A stretch of 64,000 nt of DNA from Geobacteraceae bacterium. GTDB taxonomy: Bacteria > Desulfobacterota > Desulfuromonadia > Geobacterales > Geobacteraceae. The notes under the pieces are model-generated. The model had not been told where the DNA came from and searched no databases. It was given only the letters and a program-made list of their open reading frames with translations. Within the stretch, counting starts at the first letter, position 1; each line of letters starts with the position of its first letter. A program made the translations under genes and the position numbers. The stretch spans positions 1 through 64,000 of the forward strand of contig JAMXLF010000099.1 in assembly GCA_024281055.1 (NCBI GenBank). The letters are read 5' to 3'. Below, piece by piece: positions 41,664 to 50,954 of this stretch.

Positions 41664-42176
41664 CTACCGTTGATGGGATCCATCAATGTATTTACGGTAA
41701 ATTTCATGCACGCGGATCAGGTCCTCCGGGCATCGGCCGTGCCAGTCGAGGTAACCGGCTTTCCCAGGAGAGATCCCGCGGACAGATGGATCGAATTCTC
41801 GCGAGAGAAAGCACCGGTACAAGAAGGAGATGAAGTGCCCCCGGATGCCGCGTTCCCTGTGGATCAACTCGTTGACAGCAATCGGCTCGGAGCCGAAACG
41901 GATAGCTGCGCCGATCTCCGTCTCAGCCACCTTCAGCACCCTTGCCTCCCGTGCCTCCTTGAACCGGACGATCCCCCCCGGGACGTGCCACCCGGTACCG
42001 GCATAGGGGTCGTCGCGCCATGCCAGCAAGGTACGCCCGTGCTCGTCCTTGATCAGAAGATCGACGTTGACCAGCGGAGTAGTCCGACTGACGTATTCGA
42101 ACACGGCATCCGGCAGGCCGCTCGATGGATCCGGAACTGCGGCATCCAGAATCGAAACAGCTTCTTCGAGAGTCAC
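41664..42176 (-). CDS. NUDIX hydrolase, GDP-mannose mannosyl hydrolase-like
   Basis: A 170-residue NUDIX-fold protein. GTGWHVPGGIVRFKEAREAR then VLKVAETEIGAAIRFGSEPI takes the place of the NUDIX box, with changes like those in the GDP-mannose mannosyl hydrolase branch; LVNVDLLIKDEHGRTLLAWR precedes it. The GTG at 42176 overlaps the stop of the HAD gene (GTGA), so it is the likely start; the longer upstream frame is antisense-like sequence. It may clear or trim a nucleotide sugar. Probably co-translated with the HAD phosphatase. Confidence 0.82.
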   Translation of the reverse strand: MTLEEAVSILDAAVPDPSSGLPDAVFEYVSRTTPLVNVDLLIKDEHGRTLLAWRDDPYAGTGWHVPGGIVRFKEAREARVLKVAETEIGAAIRFGSEPIAVNELIHRERGIRGHFISFLYRCFLSREFDPSVRGISPGKAGYLDWHGRCPEDLIRVHEIYRKYIDGSHQR

Positions 42177-42874
42177 GGGACCATCCCGAGCCGACCGGCC
42201 GGCCCGAAGGCTTGCTCCCGGAGCAGGGGAAGGAGCTCCACGGGAGAATGAAGTAGCCAATCCACCGGGAGAAATCCGTCGTCGTCCCACTCCCCGTACC
42301 CCCAACCCGCGGCGAAAAACGGCATCCGGTTCTCCCGCGCCGCCTCCAGATCTTCCGGCTTGTCACCGACGTACGGAGTGGCGCAGGCATCGGCCTGTAG
42401 ACGGGCGATCAGCCAGCCGATCATCGCTGCTTTCCCGGAGGCGGAGATCTCAGGGCTGTCTGAAGTCAGGACCATGCCGAAATACTCTTCCCATCCCAGG
42501 TGCTTAAGTATCCTGACTGCGGGAACGCGACGCTTATTCGTTGCAACCGCCATCGAGAAGCCCTCGGAGTGAAGAGTTTTCAGCAGCTCGTCGACACCTT
42601 CGTAAACCACACTCGCCCGAAACCCCTCGTTATCGTAGACCCGCTTGAAAGCTTCGGCCAACCGTTCGACTTCGGACTCGTTCTTGAAACCCGTAATCAT
42701 TGCCAGGGTTTCCTTCAGAGGAGGACCGATCAACCGCTCGTCCAGCGGTACCACGGGGGCGATATGACCCTCTTCAAGAATCTGCCGGAACGTCGAAAGA
42801 ATGCTAGGAGCGGAGTCGATCAGCGTTCCGTCGAGATCGAAGAAGATGTGTCGGACACTTGGAGAACGAGTCAT
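42173..42874 (-). CDS. HAD-family phosphatase
   Basis: A 233-residue HAD phosphatase of the phosphoglycolate phosphatase branch. Motif I is FFDLDGTLIDSAPSILSTFR (residues 11-30), motif II is AVATNKR, and motif IV is YVGDKPEDLEAARENRMPFF. The cap domain lies between motifs I and II. In this place it may remove the phosphate from the product of the NeuB-like synthase, as sugar-9-phosphate phosphatases do in sialic-acid pathways, but that is inference. It is 4 bp after the ThDP enzyme gene. Confidence 0.87.
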   Translation of the reverse strand: MTRSPSVRHIFFDLDGTLIDSAPSILSTFRQILEEGHIAPVVPLDERLIGPPLKETLAMITGFKNESEVERLAEAFKRVYDNEGFRASVVYEGVDELLKTLHSEGFSMAVATNKRRVPAVRILKHLGWEEYFGMVLTSDSPEISASGKAAMIGWLIARLQADACATPYVGDKPEDLEAARENRMPFFAAGWGYGEWDDDGFLPVDWLLHSPVELLPLLREQAFGPAGRLGMVP

Positions 42875-42878
42875 GAAC

Positions 42879-44699
42879 CTATCTCTTGCACAGCCGCGAG
42901 GCTTGGGTGACGGGAACCATCATCTCTCGCTCCAGCACTTCCAGCGGCAGAAGCGGGCTCATATCCTCCATCGGCATGGAGATGATTGATCCGTCAGGCT
43001 GTGGCAAGGCAGCAACCTTCGGCGAGAGAGTCTCGTTCGGCACCAGTCGCACGTCGACAACGACCGGCCGCGGCTTGGAGAGCGCTTCCCGAAGGCCAGA
43101 AGCGAGCTCGCGCGCGTCGCTGATCCGCATGAACGGAAGATGGTACGTCCGGGCGAGCTCTTCAAGCTCAGGCAGCCAGAGCCCCGCTTCGGGACCGGTG
43201 CCGACATAGCGGCCGGAGAAGTAGTTGCGCTGCGTGTTTCGTATGGAGGCGTAGCCGGCGTTGTTCATAATGATGAGACAGATCGGTAAGTTGAACGCCT
43301 TCAACGTCGCCAGTTCCTGGAGATTGAGCTGGAGGCTTCCGTCACTCTCCACCGCCACCATCGGCTTGCATCCGTTAGCGAAGCAGGCGCCGATTGCCGC
43401 GGGGAGTCCATATCCCATGGCGCCGAGACCCGACGTCAAGAAAACGCGCTGACCGGATTTGTTCCTGAAGACGGTATAGAAGGCTTCCAAGGCGAGCCCG
43501 GAGCTGCCGGTGGCAACGACGCTATCGGTCGGAACCGCATCCGAAATAACATCCGCAAAGTGGAAGTGGCTGGCCGGGCCTGTTTCGGGGAAAGTCATTT
43601 CGCTCCGGATTCCGTAGCGCTTCTTCCAGTCGGCACAGCGCTCCCGCCACGACGTGAAATCGATGGTGGGCAACTCGGAGAGAGAGCGGCGGAATAGCTC
43701 CAGGAACGTCTTTGCATCCGCAGTCACTCTGAGCTCGATCTCCATTGCATTCAGTTCAAGCTCGTTTCTGTCGACATCGACGACAACTTTTTTTGCGGAC
43801 CGGGCAAATCCCCGCGGATTATAGGCGGTGATGATGTTGTCGAGCCGGCTCCCTATGGAGATTAGAAGATCGCAGTTCTGCACGGCAAAGTTCGGTGCGC
43901 GCAGCGCGACGACCCCCGGACGCCCCACCAGCAGCGGATGATCGTATGGGAGGAGATCCATGGCATTCCAGGTCGTCACCACCGGGATCCCCAACGCTTC
44001 GACGAGCCCCCTGAACTCAGCGGCGGCTCCAGAGAGCCGGATACCATGCCCGGCGAGGATCAGGGGGCGCTTGGCGCTCGAGACGAGATTCAGCAGCGTC
44101 TTCAGGTCTTTGCTCGTGGGAGAAGGCTTCGGTCCCGTCGATTCATCGTCCCCTGCAAGCTTCTCCGGATCGATCGGCGCCCCCTGGACATCCAGCGGCA
44201 CGTCGATCCATACCGGCCCTCCGCGGCCACTTTGTGCGAGACGAACCGCTTTCTCGAGTTCCCGTCGGATATCCTCCGGCCTGGCGATCGTCACCGCATA
44301 CTTGGTGATCGGCTTCACCATGCTGACAATATCGACTTCCTGAACTCCCTTCTGACGGATTGGAGCCCCGTTCAGCATGTCCTGTCTCTTCACCTGTCCC
44401 GAAATCACCAGGAGCGGAACCGACTCGATCCAGGCTCCGGCAACGCCCGTGATGGCATTCGTCGCCCCCGGACCGGTGGTTACCATTGCGACGCCGAGGC
44501 GCTCGTTGATCCGGGCATACGCCTCAGCGGAGATGGAGCATGCTTGCTCGTGCAGGCAGGGAACCGCCTGCAAACGAGGGTGTTTTCCCACTGCATCGAC
44601 AAGGTGCATAGCACCGCCACCAGGGAGAAGAAAAATATGGCCGATCCCAAGACCGGCGATGAAATCGGCAATATAATCGGAAACTCTATAGGTCTCCAT
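42879..44699 (-). CDS. ThDP-dependent acetolactate synthase-like enzyme
   Basis: A 606-residue thiamine diphosphate enzyme with the three usual domains. The catalytic Glu is in CLHEQACSISAEAYAR near residue 51; the ThDP/Mg site is VAVESDGSLQLNLQEL with NNAGYASIRNTQRNYF (about residues 450-490). The close link to rfbF/G/H recalls YerE-type enzymes, which add a two-carbon branch to a CDP-4-keto-dideoxyhexose; a plain acetolactate synthase is unlikely here, with no small subunit or ilv genes nearby. Starts 1 bp after the NeuB-like gene. Confidence 0.87.
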   Translation of the reverse strand: METYRVSDYIADFIAGLGIGHIFLLPGGGAMHLVDAVGKHPRLQAVPCLHEQACSISAEAYARINERLGVAMVTTGPGATNAITGVAGAWIESVPLLVISGQVKRQDMLNGAPIRQKGVQEVDIVSMVKPITKYAVTIARPEDIRRELEKAVRLAQSGRGGPVWIDVPLDVQGAPIDPEKLAGDDESTGPKPSPTSKDLKTLLNLVSSAKRPLILAGHGIRLSGAAAEFRGLVEALGIPVVTTWNAMDLLPYDHPLLVGRPGVVALRAPNFAVQNCDLLISIGSRLDNIITAYNPRGFARSAKKVVVDVDRNELELNAMEIELRVTADAKTFLELFRRSLSELPTIDFTSWRERCADWKKRYGIRSEMTFPETGPASHFHFADVISDAVPTDSVVATGSSGLALEAFYTVFRNKSGQRVFLTSGLGAMGYGLPAAIGACFANGCKPMVAVESDGSLQLNLQELATLKAFNLPICLIIMNNAGYASIRNTQRNYFSGRYVGTGPEAGLWLPELEELARTYHLPFMRISDARELASGLREALSKPRPVVVDVRLVPNETLSPKVAALPQPDGSIISMPMEDMSPLLPLEVLEREMMVPVTQASRLCKR

Positions 44700-44700
44700 G

Positions 44701-46206
44701 TTACTCCATCCAATAGCTTAAGAGGGTCTTCCGGCTCCGGTTCTCCATGATCGCCGGATCGGTGTAAAACGAATCGTTGACGAAGTGAGTGCTCGAAATC
44801 TCTTCCAGCACGGCACCATTGACGGAAGAAAACGCATGTCGGACCCCCGGCGATACGGTAACTACGTCGCCCGGCCTGCAGGTGACAGGCTGTCCGTCCA
44901 ACTCCAGAAGGATTTCACCGTAGAGGATGTGGAATGTCTCTTCCTTCTCCTTGTGATACTGCTCCGGATGCTTCTGCCCCGGCAGGACGATCAGGAGCTT
45001 CTTGCAATACGTCCTGTTCACCACTGTCAGCATCGTGAGGCCGGTATCGGAAAAATTATCAATACCGTAGTGGTGCGAGATCTCCAGCTCCGTCCGGCCG
45101 GGAAAGGTTATTCCGCTCTCCGACAGCAGTTTCTTGACGTTCAGAACGATCTCCAGGACCTTTTCCCGCCGGTCATGGACGATTGCGTTACCGGGTGAAA
45201 CCGCTTCATCGGGTGACATATCGGCGCTCGCCGTGAACACCGCATATTTGGACCAGTCATTGGCGGTAAACTGATTGTCGTCGGGTGGGAACGCAAAATA
45301 GACGTCCTTTGCCGAAAGCGTTTCACCGGCACTCACGGCGCGGTTGACGAAGACCCCCCGCCGAAGAGAGCGAAGACTCGCCGCTTCCGCCGGATTAGTC
45401 ACAAGCTTCCGGTCATCGCTGCCGCAAAGGACATAGGTCTTCTGTGCCGCGTCCAGCCAGTTCTCGACCTGTTCCGGAGATGCGGAATACGCGTTCAGCG
45501 GATACTTCTCGGTCGGCACCCCCACGTGTTTTTCAAATACGGCGGCACCCTTGGCAACAGCGATCTTCACGATATCGCAGTTATCGGGGTCTTCATGGGT
45601 AGAGAAGCCGATCCGCACGCCGGGATACCGTGTTCGCAGAAAGTCAAGCTGGGAGAGATTCATGTGACTGTCAGGAGTCGGATATTCACCGACGCAGTGA
45701 AGGATGGCAAACTCCTTGCTCCTGTGCACGAAGAAACTGACTACCCGGTCGATATCCTCAAGGGCCGCTCCCGCAGTCGAAGCGATGATCGGAAGATTCG
45801 TTGCCGCGACCCTCTCGAGAAGCGGCCAGTCGGTAAACGAGCAGCTTGCGATCTTGATGACGTCGAGCCCCTGCGTTTCGATGAGATCGACGGACCGCTC
45901 GTCGAAGGGGGTCGACATCGCGAGAAAGCCGTTGTCCCGCATCTCCCGTATGAGCCTGTCGAATTGTTCCTCAGTCAACCTCGTCTCGGAAAAACGCTTG
46001 ACGTACTTGATGTCGTCGCGCCTTTTTTTCGAGGGATGGATGAAGGTGTCGAGGTCACGGTACTGAAGCTTGAAAGCGAACCGGAACGGGAACTTGCGCG
46101 TCACCTCCCCCATCGTGCGAATGATCCGCACGCCGTGGTCGATATCTCCCATGTGATTGTTCGCCATCTCCAGCACGAAAAGCGGCTCAGGAATTGTCTT
46201 GGTCAT
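44701..46206 (-). CDS. NeuB-like sugar-acid synthase with SAF and C-terminal cupin domain
   Basis: A 501-residue protein. Residues 5-250 are the NeuB TIM barrel (FVLEMANNHMGDIDHGVRII, STPFDERSVDLIETQGLDVI, HCVGEYPTPDSHMNLSQLDF), which condenses phosphoenolpyruvate with a sugar. A SAF domain follows (SLRRGVFVNRAVSAGETL), then a C-terminal cupin of about 120 residues (YHKEKEETFHILYGEILLEL). The cupin is not part of plain NeuB; it may bring isomerase or sensing function. The ATG at 46206 is chosen for its spacing from AAGGA. No nucleotide-activating CMP-sugar synthetase is seen. Confidence 0.87.
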   Translation of the reverse strand: MTKTIPEPLFVLEMANNHMGDIDHGVRIIRTMGEVTRKFPFRFAFKLQYRDLDTFIHPSKKRRDDIKYVKRFSETRLTEEQFDRLIREMRDNGFLAMSTPFDERSVDLIETQGLDVIKIASCSFTDWPLLERVAATNLPIIASTAGAALEDIDRVVSFFVHRSKEFAILHCVGEYPTPDSHMNLSQLDFLRTRYPGVRIGFSTHEDPDNCDIVKIAVAKGAAVFEKHVGVPTEKYPLNAYSASPEQVENWLDAAQKTYVLCGSDDRKLVTNPAEAASLRSLRRGVFVNRAVSAGETLSAKDVYFAFPPDDNQFTANDWSKYAVFTASADMSPDEAVSPGNAIVHDRREKVLEIVLNVKKLLSESGITFPGRTELEISHHYGIDNFSDTGLTMLTVVNRTYCKKLLIVLPGQKHPEQYHKEKEETFHILYGEILLELDGQPVTCRPGDVVTVSPGVRHAFSSVNGAVLEEISSTHFVNDSFYTDPAIMENRSRKTLLSYWME

Positions 46207-46258
46207 CTGTCGCATCCTTCAAAAGATGTGGTTAGCCTACGTGAGTCCTTCTTCAGCG

Positions 46259-47617
46259 TCAAAGCCTTCTTTGCTCGCAAAAGGTTCGGATCGTGTCGAC
46301 CAGGTAGGCCACCATCGACTCGGTCATCCCCGGATAAACACCTATCCAAAAGGTGTCCCGCATGATCCTGTCGGTGACGGCAAGGTCTCCGACGACCCGA
46401 AACCCGGAACCGGCAGCGCGCATCTCGTCAAAGCAGGGATGCTTGATGAGATTGCCGGCGAAAAGCATCCGGGTCTGAATCCCTTTCGCCTCCAGCTGAC
46501 GTATGATCTCGTCCCTGCCGAATCCGACATTTTCACGCACGGTGAGAAGGAATCCAAACCATGACGGATCGGAATCAGGCGACGGTTCCGGAAGGATGAA
46601 TAACTCTTCCAGGCCGGAGAAGCCCTCTCTCAAGAGTTTCCAGTTGTGCTTCCGGCTTTGGATGAAGCCGGGGAGCTTGTCAAGCTGCGCGCATCCTATG
46701 GCCGCCTGCATTTCCGTCGCCTTCAGATTGTATCCGAAGTGGGAGTAGACGTACTTGTGATCATATCCACGGGGGAGCTCCCCGAACTGGCGGTCAAACC
46801 GGCAGCCACAGGTATTGTCACGCCCGGATGGGCACCAGCAGTCTCTTCCCCAGTCACGGAAGGATTCCACCAGACGCTGCAGCACAGGATCTGCGGTGTA
46901 GACGGCTCCACCCTCCCCCATCGTCATATGGTGTGGTGGGTAAAAGCTCGACGTGCCGAAATGACCGATCGTTCCGGTATAGCGCCATTCGCCGTCCCAG
47001 AAATAACGGGATCCGAGAGCGTCGCAGTTGTCCTCGATGAGCCAGAGGCCGTTTCGGTCGCAGAACTCCTTTACCGCTGCCAGGTCGAACGGGTTTCCCA
47101 GTGTATGCGCAAGAATAACCGCTTTGGTCAGTGGGGAGATCGCAGACTCCAGTTGTTCAGCGGCAATGTTGTAAGAAGGAAGCGAAACATCAACGAATAC
47201 CGGGACCGCACCGTACTGCACGAGTGGGGCGACTGTCGTCGGAAATCCGGCCGCGACGGTAATGACTTCATCCCCTCTCCGGATTCTCCGGTCGCCGAGA
47301 AGAGGAGATGTCAGCGCCATGAACGCCAGAAGATTCGCCGACGATCCTGAGTTGACCACCGAGCAGAGGGCGACACCAAGAAATTCCGCCAGTTCCTTTT
47401 CAAAACGAGCTACATACCGTCCGGACGTCAGCCAGAAATCGAGGGATGCATCAATAAGTGCCACAATTTCGTTTTCGTCGAAAACGCGTCCGGCATACGG
47501 AATCCGGTCTCCAGGTTCGAACCCTTTCCGGTCCTCGTGCCTAAACCTGTAGTATTCCGTCGCAGCCCTGCTGACCGCTTCTCGCAGTTTCATGTCGACC
47601 GCTTCGCATCTCTCCAT
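46259..47617 (-). CDS. rfbH: CDP-4-keto-6-deoxyglucose 3-dehydrase (RfbH/E1)
   Basis: PMP- and [2Fe-2S]-dependent enzyme that removes the C3 hydroxyl of CDP-4-keto-6-deoxyglucose on the way to 3,6-dideoxyhexoses. The 452-residue DegT-fold protein has His in place of the PLP lysine (SFYPPHHMTMGEGGAVYTAD) and the cysteine-rich DCWCPSGRDNTCGCRFDRQF that binds the cluster; HFGYNLKATEMQAAIGCAQL follows. These mark E1 and rule out a normal aminotransferase. The ATG at 47617 shares bases with the rfbG stop (TGATG). The partner reductase (E3) is not in the window. Confidence 0.93.
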   Translation of the reverse strand: MERCEAVDMKLREAVSRAATEYYRFRHEDRKGFEPGDRIPYAGRVFDENEIVALIDASLDFWLTSGRYVARFEKELAEFLGVALCSVVNSGSSANLLAFMALTSPLLGDRRIRRGDEVITVAAGFPTTVAPLVQYGAVPVFVDVSLPSYNIAAEQLESAISPLTKAVILAHTLGNPFDLAAVKEFCDRNGLWLIEDNCDALGSRYFWDGEWRYTGTIGHFGTSSFYPPHHMTMGEGGAVYTADPVLQRLVESFRDWGRDCWCPSGRDNTCGCRFDRQFGELPRGYDHKYVYSHFGYNLKATEMQAAIGCAQLDKLPGFIQSRKHNWKLLREGFSGLEELFILPEPSPDSDPSWFGFLLTVRENVGFGRDEIIRQLEAKGIQTRMLFAGNLIKHPCFDEMRAAGSGFRVVGDLAVTDRIMRDTFWIGVYPGMTESMVAYLVDTIRTFCEQRRL

Positions 47618-48720
47618 CAACTGTCCCCGTAGGCTTCGATCTGCCTGCGACAGAAATCGAGCATGCATTTTCCGAACCGGAATTCCTTCGACCATTCTAC
47701 CGTCTCAACAATGGAGCGACGGAGGTCCCAACGTGGACGCCAGCCCAGAAGCGCCCTCGCCTTCGCTGAATCCAGCCGCAAATTAGAAGCCTCGTGCAGG
47801 GAATTATCGGTCTCGACCCTGTAGGAAGCCTCTTCTCCCCAAGCGGAACAGATCTGCTGCACGACCGATTCTACAGGAAAACCATCTTCCGCCGGTGCGA
47901 AGTTCCAAGCACCGCAGTATTCGGCGCCCCCTTCGAAAAGCCATCGGGAGAGGAGGAGGTACCCAGAAAGGGAATCCAGAACGTGCTGCCACGGTCTGAC
48001 CGACAAAGGATTTCTGATTACGATCTCCTTATTATGAAGCAACGCGGAGATGCAGTCGGGGACAAGCCTCGATGTTGACCAGTCTCCACCGCCGATGACA
48101 TTTCCCGCCCGGGCCGAAGCGATCGCCACTCTGTGATCGCCATAGGCTTCCGGATTAAAGTAAGAGAGCCGATAAGCTGCTGTCACAAGCTCCGAACACG
48201 CCTTGCTCGCCGAATAGGGGTCGTGCCCACCCAATGCTTCGGTTTCCCGATACCCCCATACCGACTCTCGGTTCTCATAGCATTTGTCTGTAGTGACATT
48301 GACCACGGCACGAATGCCGTCGCTGCGCCGGACCGCCTCCAGGAGGTGAACAGTCCCCATCACGTTCGTCTCAAAGGTCTCCACCGGAATCCGGTACGAT
48401 TCCCGCACAAGCGGCTGTGCAGCCATGTGAATTACGATTTCAGGATCGGAAGCTGCCGCCGCTTCAGCGAGACGTTCAGCATTGCGGATATCAGCAATAT
48501 GAGAATCGATCAATCGGTCAATGCCGCACAGTTCGAACAGGTTCGGATCAGTTGCGGGAGGGAGAGCGTACCCGGTTACCTTTGCCCCAAGAAGATGCAG
48601 CCAGATGCAGAGCCACGATCCTTTGAAGCCGGTGTGGCCGGTGACGAAGACTCGTTTGCCGTTCCAGAAGGAGGAGTCTTCCCTCCGCGCAGGAATGCCG
48701 ATTATTCCCATACCTTCCAT
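47617..48720 (-). CDS. rfbG: CDP-glucose 4,6-dehydratase
   Basis: Converts CDP-glucose to CDP-4-keto-6-deoxyglucose. The 367-residue extended SDR has [20 protein letters not shown] near residue 22, [31 protein letters not shown] and [20 protein letters not shown] (YxxxK), all typical of RfbG. Two ATG codons (48720 and 48711) are possible, both inside the end of rfbF, so the genes overlap. Placed between rfbF and rfbH as in known dideoxyhexose loci. Confidence 0.95.
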   Translation of the reverse strand: MEGMGIIGIPARREDSSFWNGKRVFVTGHTGFKGSWLCIWLHLLGAKVTGYALPPATDPNLFELCGIDRLIDSHIADIRNAERLAEAAAASDPEIVIHMAAQPLVRESYRIPVETFETNVMGTVHLLEAVRRSDGIRAVVNVTTDKCYENRESVWGYRETEALGGHDPYSASKACSELVTAAYRLSYFNPEAYGDHRVAIASARAGNVIGGGDWSTSRLVPDCISALLHNKEIVIRNPLSVRPWQHVLDSLSGYLLLSRWLFEGGAEYCGAWNFAPAEDGFPVESVVQQICSAWGEEASYRVETDNSLHEASNLRLDSAKARALLGWRPRWDLRRSIVETVEWSKEFRFGKCMLDFCRRQIEAYGDS

Positions 48721-49475
48721 CTCGCCTGCCCCGAATGCCACTGCTCTTCAAGCTCTGTCTTGTCGCGCATCGTATCCATCGGCTTCCAGAATCCCTGATG
48801 ACGGAAAGCAGCAAGGTTTCCCTCTGTCGTCAGGCGTGTAAGGGCTCCCCCCTCCCAAGCTTCTCCGTCGCCCATAATATAGTCGAGCGCCCGGGGCTCG
48901 ACGACAAAGAAGCCGCCGTTGATCCATGCTCGATCTCCCAACGGCTTTTCGTCAAAGGAAAGGACCTGCTCTGAACCGTCGAGGCAGAGGGCTCCAAATC
49001 TTCCCGGCGGCTGTACAGCCGTAACCGTGACCAGCTTTCCATGACGCTTGTGAAACGTCAGCAGGTCCGATATCGCAATGTCCCCCACGCCGTCACCGTA
49101 CGTCAGCATGAAGGTTTCGTTTCCTATGTACTTGCGGATTCTGCTGACCCTCCCCCCCGTGGCGGTAGTGAGCCCCGTATCGACCAAAGTCACCTTCCAC
49201 GACTCCGCTTTCGAATCGTGAATCTCGACGGAATTTTTCTTGAGGTCAATGGTGACGTCAGAGTTGTGGAGGAAGTAGTTCGCGAAATACTCTTTGATCA
49301 GGTATCCCTTATAACCGAGACAGACGATGAAGTCATTGAACCCGTAATGCGAGTAGATCTTCATGATGTGCCAGATGATCGGATGCTCCCCGATTTCGAT
49401 CATCGGCTTCGGCTTGAGATGGGACTCCTCGCTGATCCTCGTACCCAAACCGCCGGCAAGAATGACAACTTTCAT
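48702..49475 (-). CDS. rfbF: Glucose-1-phosphate cytidylyltransferase
   Basis: Makes CDP-glucose from CTP and glucose-1-phosphate. The 257-residue protein begins [20 protein letters not shown], the nucleotide-binding loop of sugar nucleotidyltransferases, followed by [40 protein letters not shown] and the C-terminal [19 protein letters not shown]. Length and sequence are those of RfbF. Its ATG overlaps the stop of the ABC ATPase gene by ATGA. First enzyme of the CDP-sugar branch. Confidence 0.95.
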   Translation of the reverse strand: MKVVILAGGLGTRISEESHLKPKPMIEIGEHPIIWHIMKIYSHYGFNDFIVCLGYKGYLIKEYFANYFLHNSDVTIDLKKNSVEIHDSKAESWKVTLVDTGLTTATGGRVSRIRKYIGNETFMLTYGDGVGDIAISDLLTFHKRHGKLVTVTAVQPPGRFGALCLDGSEQVLSFDEKPLGDRAWINGGFFVVEPRALDYIMGDGEAWEGGALTRLTTEGNLAAFRHQGFWKPMDTMRDKTELEEQWHSGQARWKVWE

Positions 49476-50191
49476 AATCCCTCACTCGACTTGATAGCTC
49501 CGTGCTCCAGCTTGAGGATGCCGTCGCAGATACGGCTAAGCACCATCCTATCATGACTAACCACAAGAATGGTGCCGTTGTCAGCACTGATCGTGGCTAT
49601 GCGCTCAAGACATTTTGATTGGAAACTCTCATCACCAACGGTCAGCACTTCATCAAACAGGAAAATATCTGCCGGACTGTGAACCGCAATTGAAAAAGCC
49701 AGCCGAAGATACATGCCCGAAGAATATTTTTTCACCGGTACATCAATGAATTCATCTAGTTCTGAAAAAGCCACTATTTCAGGTATGCGGCGTTTCAACT
49801 CACGGATGGACAATCCTAAGATGGTCCCGTTCATGTAAATGTTTTCAAGACCTGTGAGGTCAGGATGCATACCTGCGCCAAGCTCGATAAGGGGTGCAAC
49901 CCTCCCCTTGATACTAATAATCCCTTTGGTCGGATATGTGACATTCGATATCAATTTGAGAATAGTGCTCTTTCCCGAACCGTTATGTCCTGATAACCCA
50001 ATGCATTGTCCCTTCATCACGGAAATATTTACATCGCTGAGAGCCCAGAATTCCCCATCCGCGAGTTCCTCACGGCACTTCTTTCCGGTAATCACTGACA
50101 CAAGCTCTTCGCGCAGGGAGTTGTTTAGGACCTGCTGCTTTGAGTATTTTTTCCAGACATTGCGAAAGGAAATAACCTGCTCAGATGACAT
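49472..50191 (-). CDS. Polysaccharide ABC transporter ATP-binding protein (Wzt-type)
   Basis: ATPase of an ABC-2 exporter for O-antigen or teichoic-acid-like glycans; 239 residues. Walker [21 protein letters not shown], signature [15 protein letters not shown], Walker [20 protein letters not shown]. It ends soon after the ATPase domain and so lacks the C-terminal carbohydrate-binding domain of Wzt proteins that read chain ends. The ATG at 50191 lies in the end of the permease gene; the pair overlap by 11 nt. Confidence 0.93.
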   Translation of the reverse strand: MSSEQVISFRNVWKKYSKQQVLNNSLREELVSVITGKKCREELADGEFWALSDVNISVMKGQCIGLSGHNGSGKSTILKLISNVTYPTKGIISIKGRVAPLIELGAGMHPDLTGLENIYMNGTILGLSIRELKRRIPEIVAFSELDEFIDVPVKKYSSGMYLRLAFSIAVHSPADIFLFDEVLTVGDESFQSKCLERIATISADNGTILVVSHDRMVLSRICDGILKLEHGAIKSSEGL

Positions 50192-50954
50192 CAGCAAAGG
50201 CTCGCTCTATTCTGGTGAATATCTGGTAGATCACAAGGTATAGCACAATCACTCCCAGCATCTCAGCTGCAATCTGCCAGAGGATGATCCCTCTGCCTTC
50301 GATGGTTACCCGACGCATGTTTTCGACGATAAAGGTGAGCGGATTCAAAAATAGCAGCATCTTCCATCGGTTGTCAACCGCATCGATCGAGTATATTACC
50401 GGCGTTGCAAAGAAAAGGAACTGCAACAGAAAAGTAGATGCGAGCTTAACATCACGGTAATAGACATTCAAGGCGGCCAGCAGCAGGGAAACGGAAGTGG
50501 CGTATAGAACCAACATGATCAGAAGCGGAAGCAACCAGAAAAAGTTCCAGGTCAGCGGCACGCGATAGACGAGCAGCAGGAGAAAATAGACCGCGAGACC
50601 GATGAGATAATCAAGGAAGTTGATGGCGACTCCGGAAAGGGGGATGATTTCACGCGGAAAATAGATTTTGGTAACCAGGTTGAAATTCCCCGAAAGACTT
50701 GTCACGGCGAAATTCGTCGCTCCCGAAAAGAATGTCCACGGGAGTACTCCGGCGTAGAAGAAGAGGACGTAGGGATAGTTCTTCTGTGTTGTCTGCAATA
50801 CGGCCCCAAAGATAAACGTAAAGAGAAGCATCAGGCTGACCGGCTGGAGCACGGCCCAGATAACACCAATGGCGGTCTGCTTGTAGCGGATTAGAAACTC
50901 CCGCCAGATGAAGACCAGCAGGAGATCCTTGTAGCAGTAGAGACGATGGATCAT
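50181..50954 (-). CDS. Polysaccharide ABC transporter permease (Wzm-type)
   Basis: A 257-residue ABC-2 permease with six predicted helices. It begins RLYCYKDLLLVFIWREFLIR YK-type, then GVIWAVLQPVSLMLLFTFIF, both common to Wzm/TagG proteins, and has the amphipathic FPREIIPLSGVAINFLDYLI. With the ATPase it moves lipid-linked glycan across the inner membrane. Its ATG overlaps the GT2 gene stop by ATGA. Confidence 0.93.
   Translation of the reverse strand: MIHRLYCYKDLLLVFIWREFLIRYKQTAIGVIWAVLQPVSLMLLFTFIFGAVLQTTQKNYPYVLFFYAGVLPWTFFSGATNFAVTSLSGNFNLVTKIYFPREIIPLSGVAINFLDYLIGLAVYFLLLLVYRVPLTWNFFWLLPLLIMLVLYATSVSLLLAALNVYYRDVKLASTFLLQFLFFATPVIYSIDAVDNRWKMLLFLNPLTFIVENMRRVTIEGRGIILWQIAAEMLGVIVLYLVIYQIFTRIERAFADVI

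Noticed and set aside
46259-47617. Reading rfbH as an ordinary DegT aminotransferase
   Set aside because: The PLP lysine is His and the 2Fe-2S cysteine cluster is present, so it is the dehydrase E1.
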